Part shown: positions 50,869 to 59,301 of the stretch, in pieces | Layout of the letters: each line of letters starts with the position of its first letter | Numbering within the stretch: position 1 is the stretch's first letter | Origin: an uncultured Anaerolineae bacterium | GTDB lineage: Bacteria; Chloroflexota; Anaerolineae; J036; Brachytrichaceae | Reading direction: 5' to 3' | NCBI GenBank assembly: GCA_937959265.1 | Contig: CALGMA010000019.1 | Coordinates: 207,481 to 271,480 of the forward strand | DNA length: 64,000 bases | Position numbers and translations under genes: made by a program | Notes under the pieces: model-generated | The model's database searches: none | What the model was told of the DNA's origin: nothing | Seen by the model: the letters and a program-made list of their open reading frames with translations, nothing else

Positions 50869-51797
50869 TCGGCCGCGCCTCCCGTTTCGAGCGGGATGAC
50901 CGAGAACAACCCCTTGTCGTTGCGCGCCAATCGGCCTACCGGTTGGCGCGTGTCGTGGCAGGAGACAAGCGCAGCGCCTCGCTCGAATGCCCAGCTCTGC
51001 CAGCGCCGTTTGGTCTCGATCGTCACCATGGGCAGCACGTCGTAGGCCGTGACCCAGGGCAAGCGCTCGAAATGGATCATGAATGGGGCCATGTCGCCGA
51101 TGAGGAACACGGGCGGGGCCGGCTCATCTGTGGAGGCGGATTCCACGATCACGCTTTGGTGGCCAGCGGTATGGCCGGGCGTAGGCACTACGCGCACCGA
51201 GGACGTGATCTGCGCCTCGCCGTCCAGCAGCGTCAACACGCCGAAGCGCATGAGCGGGACGAAGTTCTCGGCGAAGTAGGTGTTGCGCGTGCGCTCGTTC
51301 GGATGGGTCGCATCCTCATATTCCTGGCGTTGCACGTAGTAACGCGCGTTGGCGAACGTCGGCGCAGGGCTGCGCTCCGGCGCGGCTTCTTCGCCTGTGT
51401 ACTGTGTTTTCTCATCCAGCGTCGTCGCCCAGCCGGAATGGTCGCCGTGCAGGTGAGTGAAGATCACAATGTCAATGTCTGCCGGACGCAGGCCACACCG
51501 CGCGAGGTCGTCCAGGAGCGTGCCGCGCGGCCGGCGGACGTCGTATTGCGTTGCGATCAGGTCATTCGGCTTGTTGCCGACGCCGCAGTCCACCAGGATG
51601 TGCTTGCCGTCGGCCTCGATCAGCACACAGCGCAATTCTTGTGGAACGCGGTTGAGGTCGTCCGGGGGCAACAGTTTCATCCATCGCACACGCGGCACCA
51701 ACCCGAAGGTGCCGCCGCCGTCCCAGTAGGAGGTGCCATCGCTGAGTAGGTGGATGCGTGACTGGCCGCATCGCAGCGTGATGGTATTCGCGTTCAT
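50865..51797 (-). CDS. Metallo-beta-lactamase-fold hydrolase
   Basis: A 310-residue enzyme with the metal motif HxHxDH in IFTHLHGDHSGW. Further ligands are in PTPGHTAGHQSV and IGDMAPFMIHFE. It resembles the quorum-quenching lactonase and glyoxalase-II-like branch, but the substrate is not predictable. A TATAGT box lies 15 nt upstream of ATG 51797. It is cotranscribed with the solute-binding lipoprotein, an unusual pairing. Confidence 0.88.
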   Translation of the reverse strand: MNANTITLRCGQSRIHLLSDGTSYWDGGGTFGLVPRVRWMKLLPPDDLNRVPQELRCVLIEADGKHILVDCGVGNKPNDLIATQYDVRRPRGTLLDDLARCGLRPADIDIVIFTHLHGDHSGWATTLDEKTQYTGEEAAPERSPAPTFANARYYVQRQEYEDATHPNERTRNTYFAENFVPLMRFGVLTLLDGEAQITSSVRVVPTPGHTAGHQSVIVESASTDEPAPPVFLIGDMAPFMIHFERLPWVTAYDVLPMVTIETKRRWQSWAFERGAALVSCHDTRQPVGRLARNDKGLFSVIPLETGGAAE

Positions 51798-51954
51798 GTT
51801 TGCAGGCTACCAACTATAGCGCGAGCAATTTTGGAATGCCTCCTCTCACCTTCCGGTAATCTCCTCGCGGTATGATAGCGTGCATCTAAAACCAACAGCC
51901 CGGGGCGCCCCGAGCTACATATTCAGGTTCACAGAACTCAGGAGAAAAGGGATC

Positions 51955-52281
51955 ATGGCAAAACCAGTCGTTCTGACCGACGCCACCTTCGAAGAAATGG
52001 TGGAGAAGAGCAAGGGTGTGACGCTCGTGGATTTCTGGGCGGAGTGGTGCGGCCCTTGCAAGATGATTGCGCCGATCGTCGAGCAGATCGCCGAGGAGAA
52101 CGACGGCAAGCTTACCGTCGGCAAGCTCGACGTGGATGCGAATGGCGAGACGGCGATGAAGTTCGGCGTGATGAGCATTCCGACTTTGATCTTGTTCAAG
52201 GACGGCGAGCCGGTGGAGCGCCTTGTCGGTTATCGCCCCAAAGAACAGCTTATGGCAAAGATCCGCCCCCATTTGGGCTGA
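51955..52281 (+). CDS. trxA: Thioredoxin
   Basis: A 108-residue thioredoxin with the redox motif WCGPC in [15 protein letters not shown], the cis-Pro in MSIPTLILF and a normal family length. ATG 51955 follows a good ribosome site (AGGAGAAAAGG). It is monocistronic: a strong terminator follows and mreC converges on it. Confidence 0.95.
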   Translation: MAKPVVLTDATFEEMVEKSKGVTLVDFWAEWCGPCKMIAPIVEQIAEENDGKLTVGKLDVDANGETAMKFGVMSIPTLILFKDGEPVERLVGYRPKEQLMAKIRPHLG

Positions 52282-52295
52282 ACGCACCTGCATCA

Positions 52296-52350
52296 CCGCT
52301 CCAGGCAGTGGATCATGTCCGGGTCGTGCCTGGGGCGGTTCTTCTTTTTT
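52296..52350 (+). terminator. Rho-independent terminator of thioredoxin
   Basis: A 12-bp stem (CCGCTCCAGGCA with TGCCTGGGGCGG, one G-U pair), a 19-nt loop, and then TTCTTCTTTTTT. It starts 14 nt after the trxA stop. Confidence 0.85.
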
Positions 52351-52373
52351 GCGTGGCTCTCGGCCGCGCTCAG

Positions 52374-53303
52374 CTATGGTGCGGGCGCTGTTGGGGTCGG
52401 CGGGATGGCTTGCGATGCGAGTGGCCGCGTGATGACCAGTACGGCCTCGAGTTTGTCGAAATCTACACCGGGGCGCACAATCGCCTGGCGCGATGTCTCG
52501 ACATCCTGGCTGATCACGCGCTCGACGACGCCCACCGGCAATGCTTGAGGCAAAGTGCCGCCCAGCCCGCTGGTCACGATCAAGTCACCCGGCTTCAACT
52601 CTTCGATCTGCGGCACGTTCTGCAACAGCAGTATCCCTTCGCTCGTGCCGGCTACGGTACCCGAGGCGCGCGATTCGACCAGCCGGACGTTGATGAACGA
52701 CGCCGGGTCGGTGAGCAGTTGCACCTGCGATGTGGCGTAGCTCACTTCGCCCACCCGGCCCACCAGCGCTAATCCGCCGGCGACCACCGGCATGCCGACT
52801 TGGATGCCGTCGCGCTCGCCCACGTCTATGGTGATGTAGCGCACGAATGGGCTGACATCGCCGGCGATAACGTTGGCGCACTTGCCCGCATCCGGCACGG
52901 TCGGCGCTTTATCCTTGCAGCGGATCGCGTCGCCAACGCCGATCACATCGGCCCCCACCAGCTCATAAGCAGGGTTGTCGTTGGCAAACTTCAACAGGTC
53001 GCGGTATTGTTTGACCTCGGCCTGGAATTCGCGCAGGCGCACGTTCTCCGCTTGCAGCGCTGTAACCTCGCGTTGTAGTGCTTCGGCGCGGGCGCGCAGA
53101 TCTACCAGTTCGCCGGTCGAGCGGAAGAAGTCGTTGATGACGCGCCTGGCGTTGCTCATCACCTGCTGGATGGGTCCGATCGCCACCGAGAGGGGACCCT
53201 GGGCGATTGGCACCTGAGAGAGAAAGCCCAGAAGCAGCAAAATCGCGCTGATCGCTAGGAGCGCGATGGCCAGGATGGGTGAGCGCGAACGAGGACGACC
53301 CAT
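52374..53303 (-). CDS. mreC: Cell shape-determining protein MreC
   Basis: A 309-residue bitopic protein. One N-terminal membrane helix (LAIALLAISAILLLLGFLS) is followed by a coiled coil (RARAEALQREVTALQAENVRLREFQ) and the two beta domains with VIAGDVSPFVRYITIDVGERDGIQVGMPV. It ends with an Ala/Pro/Thr-rich stretch. It is 54 nt after mreB. mreD, the PBP2 gene and rodA are not adjacent. Confidence 0.93.
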   Translation of the reverse strand: MGRPRSRSPILAIALLAISAILLLLGFLSQVPIAQGPLSVAIGPIQQVMSNARRVINDFFRSTGELVDLRARAEALQREVTALQAENVRLREFQAEVKQYRDLLKFANDNPAYELVGADVIGVGDAIRCKDKAPTVPDAGKCANVIAGDVSPFVRYITIDVGERDGIQVGMPVVAGGLALVGRVGEVSYATSQVQLLTDPASFINVRLVESRASGTVAGTSEGILLLQNVPQIEELKPGDLIVTSGLGGTLPQALPVGVVERVISQDVETSRQAIVRPGVDFDKLEAVLVITRPLASQAIPPTPTAPAP

Positions 53304-53357
53304 GGCACTTCAGAGCGCAGCAGCGTATGCGCGTAATGTCGCAGTCGGCGCCGGCAT

Positions 53358-54449
53358 TCAGGCAACGCGCCGTGCGCTGGTCATCGCTGACCGCGAGGTG
53401 CTGTTGCGCTCCAACCCGACCAGCACCTGGCGCAGTTCGTCCAGGTTGGCCAGCACCGCTTCGGCGCCGCGCGCGACGCAGGTGAGCGCGTCCTCGGCGA
53501 CCCAGGTGTGGATGTTGGTCTCGTCGGCGATGCGCTCGACCAGCCCCTGCAGCAGCGCGCCGCCGCCGGCCAGTGAAATGCCGGTTTCCATCAAGTCGGC
53601 CACCAGCTCCGGCGGCGTCTCGTCCAGCGTGCTGCGCACCGTCTCGACGATGGTGTTGACCGAGTTCGACAATGCCTCGCGAATCTCGATCGAGGAGACC
53701 TCGACCGATTCCGGCAGGCCCGTCACCAGGTTGCGCCCGCGTAGCGTCATCGTCTTCTCTTCGGGCAGCGAGAAGGCGGACCCAATCGCGATCTTGATCT
53801 TCTCGGCCATGCGCTCGCCGATCAGCAAGTTGTATTTCTGGCGTGCGTAGTTGATGATGTCCTCGTCCATCTCGTCGCCGGCGACGCGGATGGAGCGGCT
53901 GACCACGATGCCGCCAAGGGCGAACACGGCCACCTCGGTCGTGCCGCCGCCGATGTCCACCACCATCGAACCATGCGCTTCGGTCACCGGCAGGCCGGCG
54001 CCAATCGCTGCGGCCATCGGCTCTTCGATCAGATAGACCTCGCGTGCGCCGGCGGAGAGCGCCGCGTCGTGCACCGCGCGCTTCTCCACTTCCGTCACGC
54101 CGGAGGGGATGCCGATCACCACGCGCGGCCGAGGCACATTGAACAGGTTGCGACTGTGCGCCTTGCGAATGAAGTAGTCCAGCATCGCCTCGGTGATCTC
54201 GAAGTCGGAGATCACGCCGTCTCGCAGCGGACGAATGGCGACGATTTTGGCTGGTGTGCGGCCCACCATCTCCTTGGCTTCGGCACCGACGGCAAGCACC
54301 TGGCGCGTTTTGCGATTGATCGCGACCCATGAAGGCTCGTTGATCACAATGCCCTGCCCGCGAACGGCAACGAGGGTGTTGGCTGTGCCCAGGTCAATTC
54401 CCAGGTCAAGCGAGAACAACCCGAGGAATCGGTCTATGATGCTCGGCAT
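53358..54449 (-). CDS. mreB: Actin-like rod shape protein MreB
   Basis: A 363-residue actin homologue that organises lateral wall synthesis. Nucleotide-binding motifs are LGIDLGTANTLVAV, PRVVIGIPSGVTEVEKRAV, VDIGGGTTEVAVFALGG and ISLAGGGALLQGL. A ribosome site GAGGA lies 8 nt before the ATG at 54449. mreC follows. RodZ-like protein at 455-1576 is the probable membrane partner. Confidence 0.95.
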   Translation of the reverse strand: MPSIIDRFLGLFSLDLGIDLGTANTLVAVRGQGIVINEPSWVAINRKTRQVLAVGAEAKEMVGRTPAKIVAIRPLRDGVISDFEITEAMLDYFIRKAHSRNLFNVPRPRVVIGIPSGVTEVEKRAVHDAALSAGAREVYLIEEPMAAAIGAGLPVTEAHGSMVVDIGGGTTEVAVFALGGIVVSRSIRVAGDEMDEDIINYARQKYNLLIGERMAEKIKIAIGSAFSLPEEKTMTLRGRNLVTGLPESVEVSSIEIREALSNSVNTIVETVRSTLDETPPELVADLMETGISLAGGGALLQGLVERIADETNIHTWVAEDALTCVARGAEAVLANLDELRQVLVGLERNSTSRSAMTSARRVA

Positions 54450-54707
54450 GTCTCAGTCCTCATGAACCAGTGGTTGTCCAGGCAATACTCCGATGCCCTA
54501 TCAGGATCAACGCGCGCAAGGCGATTAGAAGGCCCTAAGCGCATGCGCATTCGGAAATCCATCGTCGGGTGCCGGGATGCACGGTATAACCTAGGCTATT
54601 ATAGTTGGCCTGCCTGTACGCGGCTTCTGCCAAACCGAGACCTTCCCGGCGGGCACCCTTCGGGTGTATGCCGGACGATAAGTTATCCACAGGAGATTCA
54701 CAAAATT

Positions 54708-55529
54708 ATGCTCTTCGATTCACAGGTTGCATTCATAGGTGGTGGTGTGATGGGGGAGGCGATAATCAAAAGCCTACTCCGCTCTGGTGCATTGCGACCC
54801 GAGCAAATCACGCTCTCCGAGCCGAATACCGACCGGCGCGGACTGGTCAGCGATCAGTATCATGTGCATGCCTGCGCCGACAATGCCAGTTGTGCGCGCC
54901 ATGCCGACGTAGTCGTGCTCGCCGTGAAGCCTCAGGTGATGGACCGGGTGCTCGAAGACCTGCGCAGCGCGATCCGGCCGAAGGCGCTGATCTTTTCGAT
55001 CGCTGCCGGCATCTCCATTGCGACGCTGCGCGAAGGGCTGGGCGGTCACCAGTATCTCGTGCGCGTGATGCCCAACACGCCGGCGCAGATCGGCCAGGGC
55101 ATCTCGGTTTGGACGTGCACCGATGCCGTGACCGATGTGCAGCGCGAGCAAGCCCTCCAGATCCTTAAGGCGATGGGAGACGAGGTTTTCGTCGAGGATG
55201 AACAGTACCTGGACATGGCGACGGCGCTCAGCGGCACCGGCCCGGCTTACGTCTTCTTGTTCATGGAGGCGTTGATAGATGCCGGCGTCCATATGGGCTT
55301 CTCGCGGCCCATCGCCGAGCGGCTGGTGATCCAGACCATTCGTGGGAGCATCGAGTACGCCGCCGCTTCTAAGCTGCATGCGGCGCAACTACGCAACCAG
55401 GTCACTTCGCCAGGCGGCACGACTGCTGCCGCGCTCTACCAGCTCGAGAAAGGCGCCTTCCGCACGGTACTCTCCAAGGCAGTGTGGGCCGCCTATGAGC
55501 GCAGCGTGCAGTTGGGACGGAAGAAGTAG
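54708..55529 (+). CDS. proC: Pyrroline-5-carboxylate reductase
   Basis: A 273-residue enzyme for the last step of proline synthesis. The NADPH-binding start is VAFIGGGVMGEAIIKSLL, then VVLAVKPQVMDRVLE, VRVMPNTPAQIGQG and the C-terminal ATALSGTGPAYVFLFMEAL, TSPGGTTAAAL. ATG 54708 follows AGGAG. A perfect DnaA-box-like TTATCCACA lies just upstream (54683-54691). The 258-nt gap to mreB carries both divergent promoters, of which none is clear. Confidence 0.93.
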   Translation: MLFDSQVAFIGGGVMGEAIIKSLLRSGALRPEQITLSEPNTDRRGLVSDQYHVHACADNASCARHADVVVLAVKPQVMDRVLEDLRSAIRPKALIFSIAAGISIATLREGLGGHQYLVRVMPNTPAQIGQGISVWTCTDAVTDVQREQALQILKAMGDEVFVEDEQYLDMATALSGTGPAYVFLFMEALIDAGVHMGFSRPIAERLVIQTIRGSIEYAAASKLHAAQLRNQVTSPGGTTAAALYQLEKGAFRTVLSKAVWAAYERSVQLGRKK

Positions 55530-55550
55530 GATGCAGGGCGCGAGGTGTCG

Positions 55551-55599
55551 TGCGTGATATGCAATGCTTAGAGCGTAGTGCGTCTTCGTCTTGCGTGTT
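55551..55599. repeat. Degenerate heptamer array (TGCGTNN type)
   Basis: Units TGCGTGA, TATGCAA, TGCTTAG, AGCGTAG, TGCGTCT, TCGTCTT and GCGTGTT run in 7-nt phase in the gap between proC and the convergent cobU. It is more worn than the arrays at 26336, 35847 and 57261. Confidence 0.4.
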
Positions 55600-55606
55600 G
55601 CCCGCT

Positions 55607-56143
55607 TTACTTCACGCGCAGCGGCGCGCCGGCGATCAGTAGATAGGCTTCGTTTGCGGCACGCATGACCATCTGGTTGGCCCGCCCGAGCGCGTCGCGA
55701 TATAGCCGCGCAGCCGGATGCTCGGGCACAATGCCCATGCCGACTTCGTTGCTGACCACGATCCAGTTGGCTCCTGAATCGTGCATGGCCGCGAGCAAAT
55801 CGTCCATCAGTGCAGCGGTCTCGTCCTCGGCGTTTGCTGGTAAATCATTGCCCATGAAGAGTGCCCCGCTGACGAAGAGCGAAAGGCAATCGAGCAAGAT
55901 TACCCGTGCGCCGGTAATGGCGCGCAATTGTGCCCGCCAGCGGTCGTCCAGCGCCACAGTCGGCCAGGTCTCCGGCCGATTGGCGCGATGCCGCCGGAGA
56001 CGCTGTTTCATCTCTGCGTCGGCGACGTCCTCGCGCAGCGTCGCTACGAAGCAAACTGCGTCCCCGCCGTAGCGTCGCGCCAATTCCTGCGCAAAAGCGC
56101 TCTTGCCGCTGCGCGCACCGCCGATGACGAAGGTCAGATGCAT
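55607..56143 (-). CDS. cobU: Adenosylcobinamide kinase/adenosylcobinamide-phosphate guanylyltransferase
   Basis: A 178-residue bifunctional enzyme of cobalamin nucleotide-loop assembly. The P-loop is VIGGARSGKSAFAQ, the second motif is VILLDCLSLFVSG, and VVSNEVGMGIVPEHPAARLYRDALG is diagnostic. ATG 56143 is 8 nt after AAGGA. It follows the MetF-like gene by 13 nt and no other cobalamin gene is adjacent. It suggests cobinamide salvage or synthesis. Confidence 0.92.
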   Translation of the reverse strand: MHLTFVIGGARSGKSAFAQELARRYGGDAVCFVATLREDVADAEMKQRLRRHRANRPETWPTVALDDRWRAQLRAITGARVILLDCLSLFVSGALFMGNDLPANAEDETAALMDDLLAAMHDSGANWIVVSNEVGMGIVPEHPAARLYRDALGRANQMVMRAANEAYLLIAGAPLRVK

Positions 56144-56156
56144 CGCATGTGTCCTT

Positions 56157-57254
56157 TTAGAAGCCCAGCGCCAGCAGCTCACCCAGCGACTCGACGTCGT
56201 GCTCCATCGCGTAGAGCAGAATGCCGCTCACGCCTTCCACCCGCCGCAGACGGATGACGAAATCGGAATTCCAGCGCAGGGCGGCCGCGCGCCTTTGGCC
56301 GGGTAGCTCCCGTGTCAGCATGTCCACGAAAGCTGATGGGACACGCGCGCCAGGTACATTGTCGTTCAACCAGTGCGCCTGTTCCAGAGTCGTCACCACT
56401 GCGACGCCGGCAATCAGCCGGCCGCGCGCCAGCGCGCCGAAGTCGGCCATCTGCCGGGTGAAGGTCGCGAAGCGGGCCGGGTCGAAGACGGCCTGTGTGG
56501 CGATGAAGTCCGCGCCGGCGAAGATTTTAGCCGCGGCGCGTTCGGCCTGAATTTCGACCGGCTGGGTAAAGGGGCTGGCTGCCGCGCCGATCAGATAACT
56601 GGGCCGGCTTGCGACGGCACGCCCGCTGTCGAACCGGCCGTCGTCGCGCAATTGCTTGGCCAGACGGATCAGGCCGAATGAGTCGAGGTCGTAGACCGGC
56701 TGGGCCACCCGATGATCACCCAGGGCTGGGTGGTCGCCGGTGATGCACAGCACAGCGTTGATGCCGAGCGCGCCGGCGCCCATCAGCTCGGCTTGTAGCG
56801 CAATCCGACTGCGGTCTTTGCACGACAGGTTCATGATAGCGTCCATGCCGGCGTGTCTGAAGGCGGCGCAGGCTGCCAGTGATGACATGAACGGCTGCGC
56901 CAGCGGGCTATCGGCTACGTTCACTGCGTCCACAAGGGGGCCGAGCGCTTGGTAGCGGGTGACGATCTGGCTCAAATCGGCGTCCGCCGGCGGCCACAGT
57001 TCAGCCAAGACGACGAATTCGCCGGCGGCCATCTTGCGCGCCAGCCGTCCGGAGATGTGCGGCGCTGGTGGCGAGGTGTCCTCTTTGTGCGTGCCTTGCA
57101 CCAGCCGCCATGGTAACTGGTCAAGGATGGAAGGGTAAGGGCAGGTGATATGCCGGCCGACCTCGCATGTGCCGTCATCTCGCACGCCGCCGCAAGGTCC
57201 ATTCGACATGTGCTTGGGGCAGCGTATGCGAGCTTGGTCGAGTGTGAGCGTCAT
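56157..57254 (-). CDS. Methylenetetrahydrofolate reductase with N-terminal MetV-like zinc domain
   Basis: A 365-residue fusion. The first 50 residues carry cysteines at 12, 21, 30 and 38 (CPKHMSNGPCGG, TCEVG, TCPYPS), the pattern of the MTHFR C-terminal/MetV zinc-binding domain (PF12225). A MetF-type barrel follows (about 75-365): FVVLAELWPPADADLSQI, LSCKDRSRIALQAELMGAGALGINAVLCITGDHP, and FIATQAVFDPARF. Elsewhere MetV is a separate subunit in acetogens. It would reduce methylene-THF to methyl-THF, probably with a ferredoxin-type partner rather than NADPH. cobU follows. Confidence 0.87.
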   Translation of the reverse strand: MTLTLDQARIRCPKHMSNGPCGGVRDDGTCEVGRHITCPYPSILDQLPWRLVQGTHKEDTSPPAPHISGRLARKMAAGEFVVLAELWPPADADLSQIVTRYQALGPLVDAVNVADSPLAQPFMSSLAACAAFRHAGMDAIMNLSCKDRSRIALQAELMGAGALGINAVLCITGDHPALGDHRVAQPVYDLDSFGLIRLAKQLRDDGRFDSGRAVASRPSYLIGAAASPFTQPVEIQAERAAAKIFAGADFIATQAVFDPARFATFTRQMADFGALARGRLIAGVAVVTTLEQAHWLNDNVPGARVPSAFVDMLTRELPGQRRAAALRWNSDFVIRLRRVEGVSGILLYAMEHDVESLGELLALGF

Positions 57255-57260
57255 ACTTCG

Positions 57261-57380
57261 GATTGCGGATTTGCGATTGCGGATTTACGATTCGCCTGCT
57301 GGAAGCGCACTAGACGTATGCCGTGAATCGTAGATTGCGGTGTGCAAATCGTCAATTGTCGATCATCAATACGTAAATCC
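57261..57380. repeat. GATT-heptamer arrays in opposite orientation
   Basis: Five units in perfect 7-nt phase, all starting GATT (GATTGCG, GATTTGC, GATTGCG, GATTTAC, GATTCGC, 57261-57295). After 28 nt of other sequence a more worn array of the opposite orientation follows (minus-strand GATTTAC, GTATTGA, TGATCGA, CAATTGA, CGATTTG, to 57380). It fills the gap between the divergent MetF-like and ATP-grasp genes and probably surrounds their promoters. Confidence 0.6.
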
Positions 57381-57382
57381 CG

Positions 57383-58828
57383 ATGGACTCCGTCCTCTCC
57401 GCTGCCGATGAGCGTGGGTTGAAGGCGCTTTCGCTGGATAGCCGGCTGCGCCGCGCGTTCTTCGACCTGCCGGCCAGCACAATTTGGGAGCTGGCCGAGG
57501 CCGTGCCGCAACATGCCCGTCGCCATCGCCTGACTTATTGGCGCGACGGCAAGGAAGAGGTGATCAACATCTTCCTGCGCCCAACCGGCGTGTTGGCCGA
57601 GCAGATGAACTACTTTCACACCGTGTCCATCGCGCTCTTGGAGGCGCTGAAGCGCGTGCCCGACTTATACTTGGAGAACGCTGCGGTGCGCGAGGTGACG
57701 CCGTTGCTGCCGGAGGAAGCCGCCTGGCTGCGCGAGCTGTGGACGCCGGCGCATCGCAACGCCCACTGCGTCTTCGGCCGGCTCGATGCGATGGTGGACT
57801 TCACCAGCCCGACTTGGAAGGACACCCTGTCGTTCATCGAGCCGAACCTGGTGGGTGTGGGGGGCATCTCGCTCATCCCCGGAACAGAGGCCGTGGCGAT
57901 GGAGGCGATTGTGCCGGCGCTGCGGCGCGTCGCGCCGGATTTGCACCTGGAACCGCACGAAGACCTGCGCGAGCTGTTCATACGCGAGTTGCAGGATCAC
58001 CTCGAACGGATCGGCCGGCCAGGGGGCAACATCGTGCTTGCTGATGCCAAATACTCCGGCGACGGCCCGGCCGAGTTTGAGACGCTGCGCGAATACTACA
58101 CCGAGCGCGGCTACAACGTGTTCTACGCCGACCCCGCCGAACTCTACCTGCGCGACGACGAGGTTTGGTACGAGGACACGCGCGTAGATTTGCTGTATCG
58201 TGACTACACGCTGGCCGACTTCCCATACATCGGCGAGGAGGGTGGCGACGTCGAGGCGATCCGGCTGCTCTTCAGGCGCAACCAGGTGGTCTCTTCAATG
58301 GCCGGCGACTTCGACCACAAGAGCACCTTCGAGCTGTTGACCGATCCGCGCTTCAGCCAGTGCTTCACGCCCGGCGAGCGGCAGCTTTTGCGCCGACATG
58401 TGTTGTGGACGCGCGTGCTGACCGAGCGCAAGACGACCGACCCCACCGGCGAAGCGATAGACCTGCCTGAATACACGCGCGCCAACCGCGAGCTGCTGGT
58501 GATCAAGCCGAACCGCTCCTATGGCGGCGACCGGGTGCTGATCGGCCCGTCATCCAGCGACGCCGAATGGCACGATGCGATTGACCACGCGCTGACTGAG
58601 CCGGGCGATTGGGTGGTGCAGCGCCTGGCGCGCATCACCGCCTACGAGTTTCCGGTCGTCCATCCCGACCGGACGATCAGCGTGCAGCCGTTCTACATGG
58701 TGGTCGGCTTCGCGCCGACGCAATACGGCACGGGAGTCTTAGGGCGCGCCTCGCAGAAGCAGGTGGTGAACGTGGCGCAGCGCGGCGGCATGTGCGCCGT
58801 GCTGGTAGGCCGGCAGGCGAGCGGTTGA
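57383..58828 (+). CDS. Circularly permuted ATP-grasp-like protein of unknown function
   Basis: A 481-residue protein. It looks like the circularly permuted ATP-grasp type (PF14403/04174 group): an N-terminal helical region (about 1-100), GRLDAMVDFTSPTWKDTLSFIEPN, VDLLYRDYTLADFPYIGEEGGD, and the C-terminal nucleotide part RANRELLVIKPNRSYGGDRVLIG with a closing GGMCAVLVG. Such enzymes ligate a carboxylate to an amine. Known relatives work on peptides or glutathione-like compounds, but the substrate here is not known. No partner alpha-E or transglutaminase gene lies beside it. Confidence 0.7.
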   Translation: MDSVLSAADERGLKALSLDSRLRRAFFDLPASTIWELAEAVPQHARRHRLTYWRDGKEEVINIFLRPTGVLAEQMNYFHTVSIALLEALKRVPDLYLENAAVREVTPLLPEEAAWLRELWTPAHRNAHCVFGRLDAMVDFTSPTWKDTLSFIEPNLVGVGGISLIPGTEAVAMEAIVPALRRVAPDLHLEPHEDLRELFIRELQDHLERIGRPGGNIVLADAKYSGDGPAEFETLREYYTERGYNVFYADPAELYLRDDEVWYEDTRVDLLYRDYTLADFPYIGEEGGDVEAIRLLFRRNQVVSSMAGDFDHKSTFELLTDPRFSQCFTPGERQLLRRHVLWTRVLTERKTTDPTGEAIDLPEYTRANRELLVIKPNRSYGGDRVLIGPSSSDAEWHDAIDHALTEPGDWVVQRLARITAYEFPVVHPDRTISVQPFYMVVGFAPTQYGTGVLGRASQKQVVNVAQRGGMCAVLVGRQASG

Positions 58829-59301
58829 CCGCCTTTGCCGGAACGTCCCCGCCGTCGCGGGGATGACCGCAGGCGCACTACATTACTGCCTGCGCCCGCC
58901 CTGCGTCTCGCCCTCGCAGGGCAACGCCTTGCGATGCGCCGATTGCGCTAAGCGGCATGGCCTTCCGTCGCCCCGAAGGGTGCCATCTGTAATCTAATGC
59001 GCGTCTAATGTTGCCCGAACATCTTTCCGCGCTTGGGCAAAACCTAGCCATGCGCTGGCGCATGAAGAAAACGTAACAAGACTCTCAGCGCGGTTTTAGC
59101 CGCGCGCTTATATATGCAGTTGAGCTGTTGCGGCCGATCAGGGCCGAGCCAAAAAGCCCTGCCGGGCGGGTGAAGACGTGTTCCTTCACCTCACCCGGCC
59201 ATGCTTCCCATCGTTGCGGGCGCTTCGGATAGCTTGTCCGGTCGGGAAGTGGGCCGGGCGGTTCGCAAAATGTGAGACACTGAGCATTCTGGAGGATAGT
59301 G
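58829..59301 (+). other. Long intergenic region with a structured leader
   Basis: 473 nt without a gene. Recognisable elements are a hairpin GCGCGG-TTTTAG-CCGCGC at 59088-59105, a -10-like TATAT run at about 59107-59113, a small stem AGGGC/GCCCT (59140-59144 with 59156-59160), and a compound hairpin at 59161-59199 (GCCGGG/CCCGGC around GGTGAAG/CTTCACC). These lie upstream of the ABC ATPase gene and would form a leader of some 180 nt. No known riboswitch class is recognised. Confidence 0.5.

Noticed and set aside
54683..54691. A perfect DnaA box (TTATCCACA) before proC as a sign of an origin
   Set aside because: Only one copy is seen, with no AT-rich stretch, dnaA or dnaN nearby. One copy in 64 kb is close to chance.
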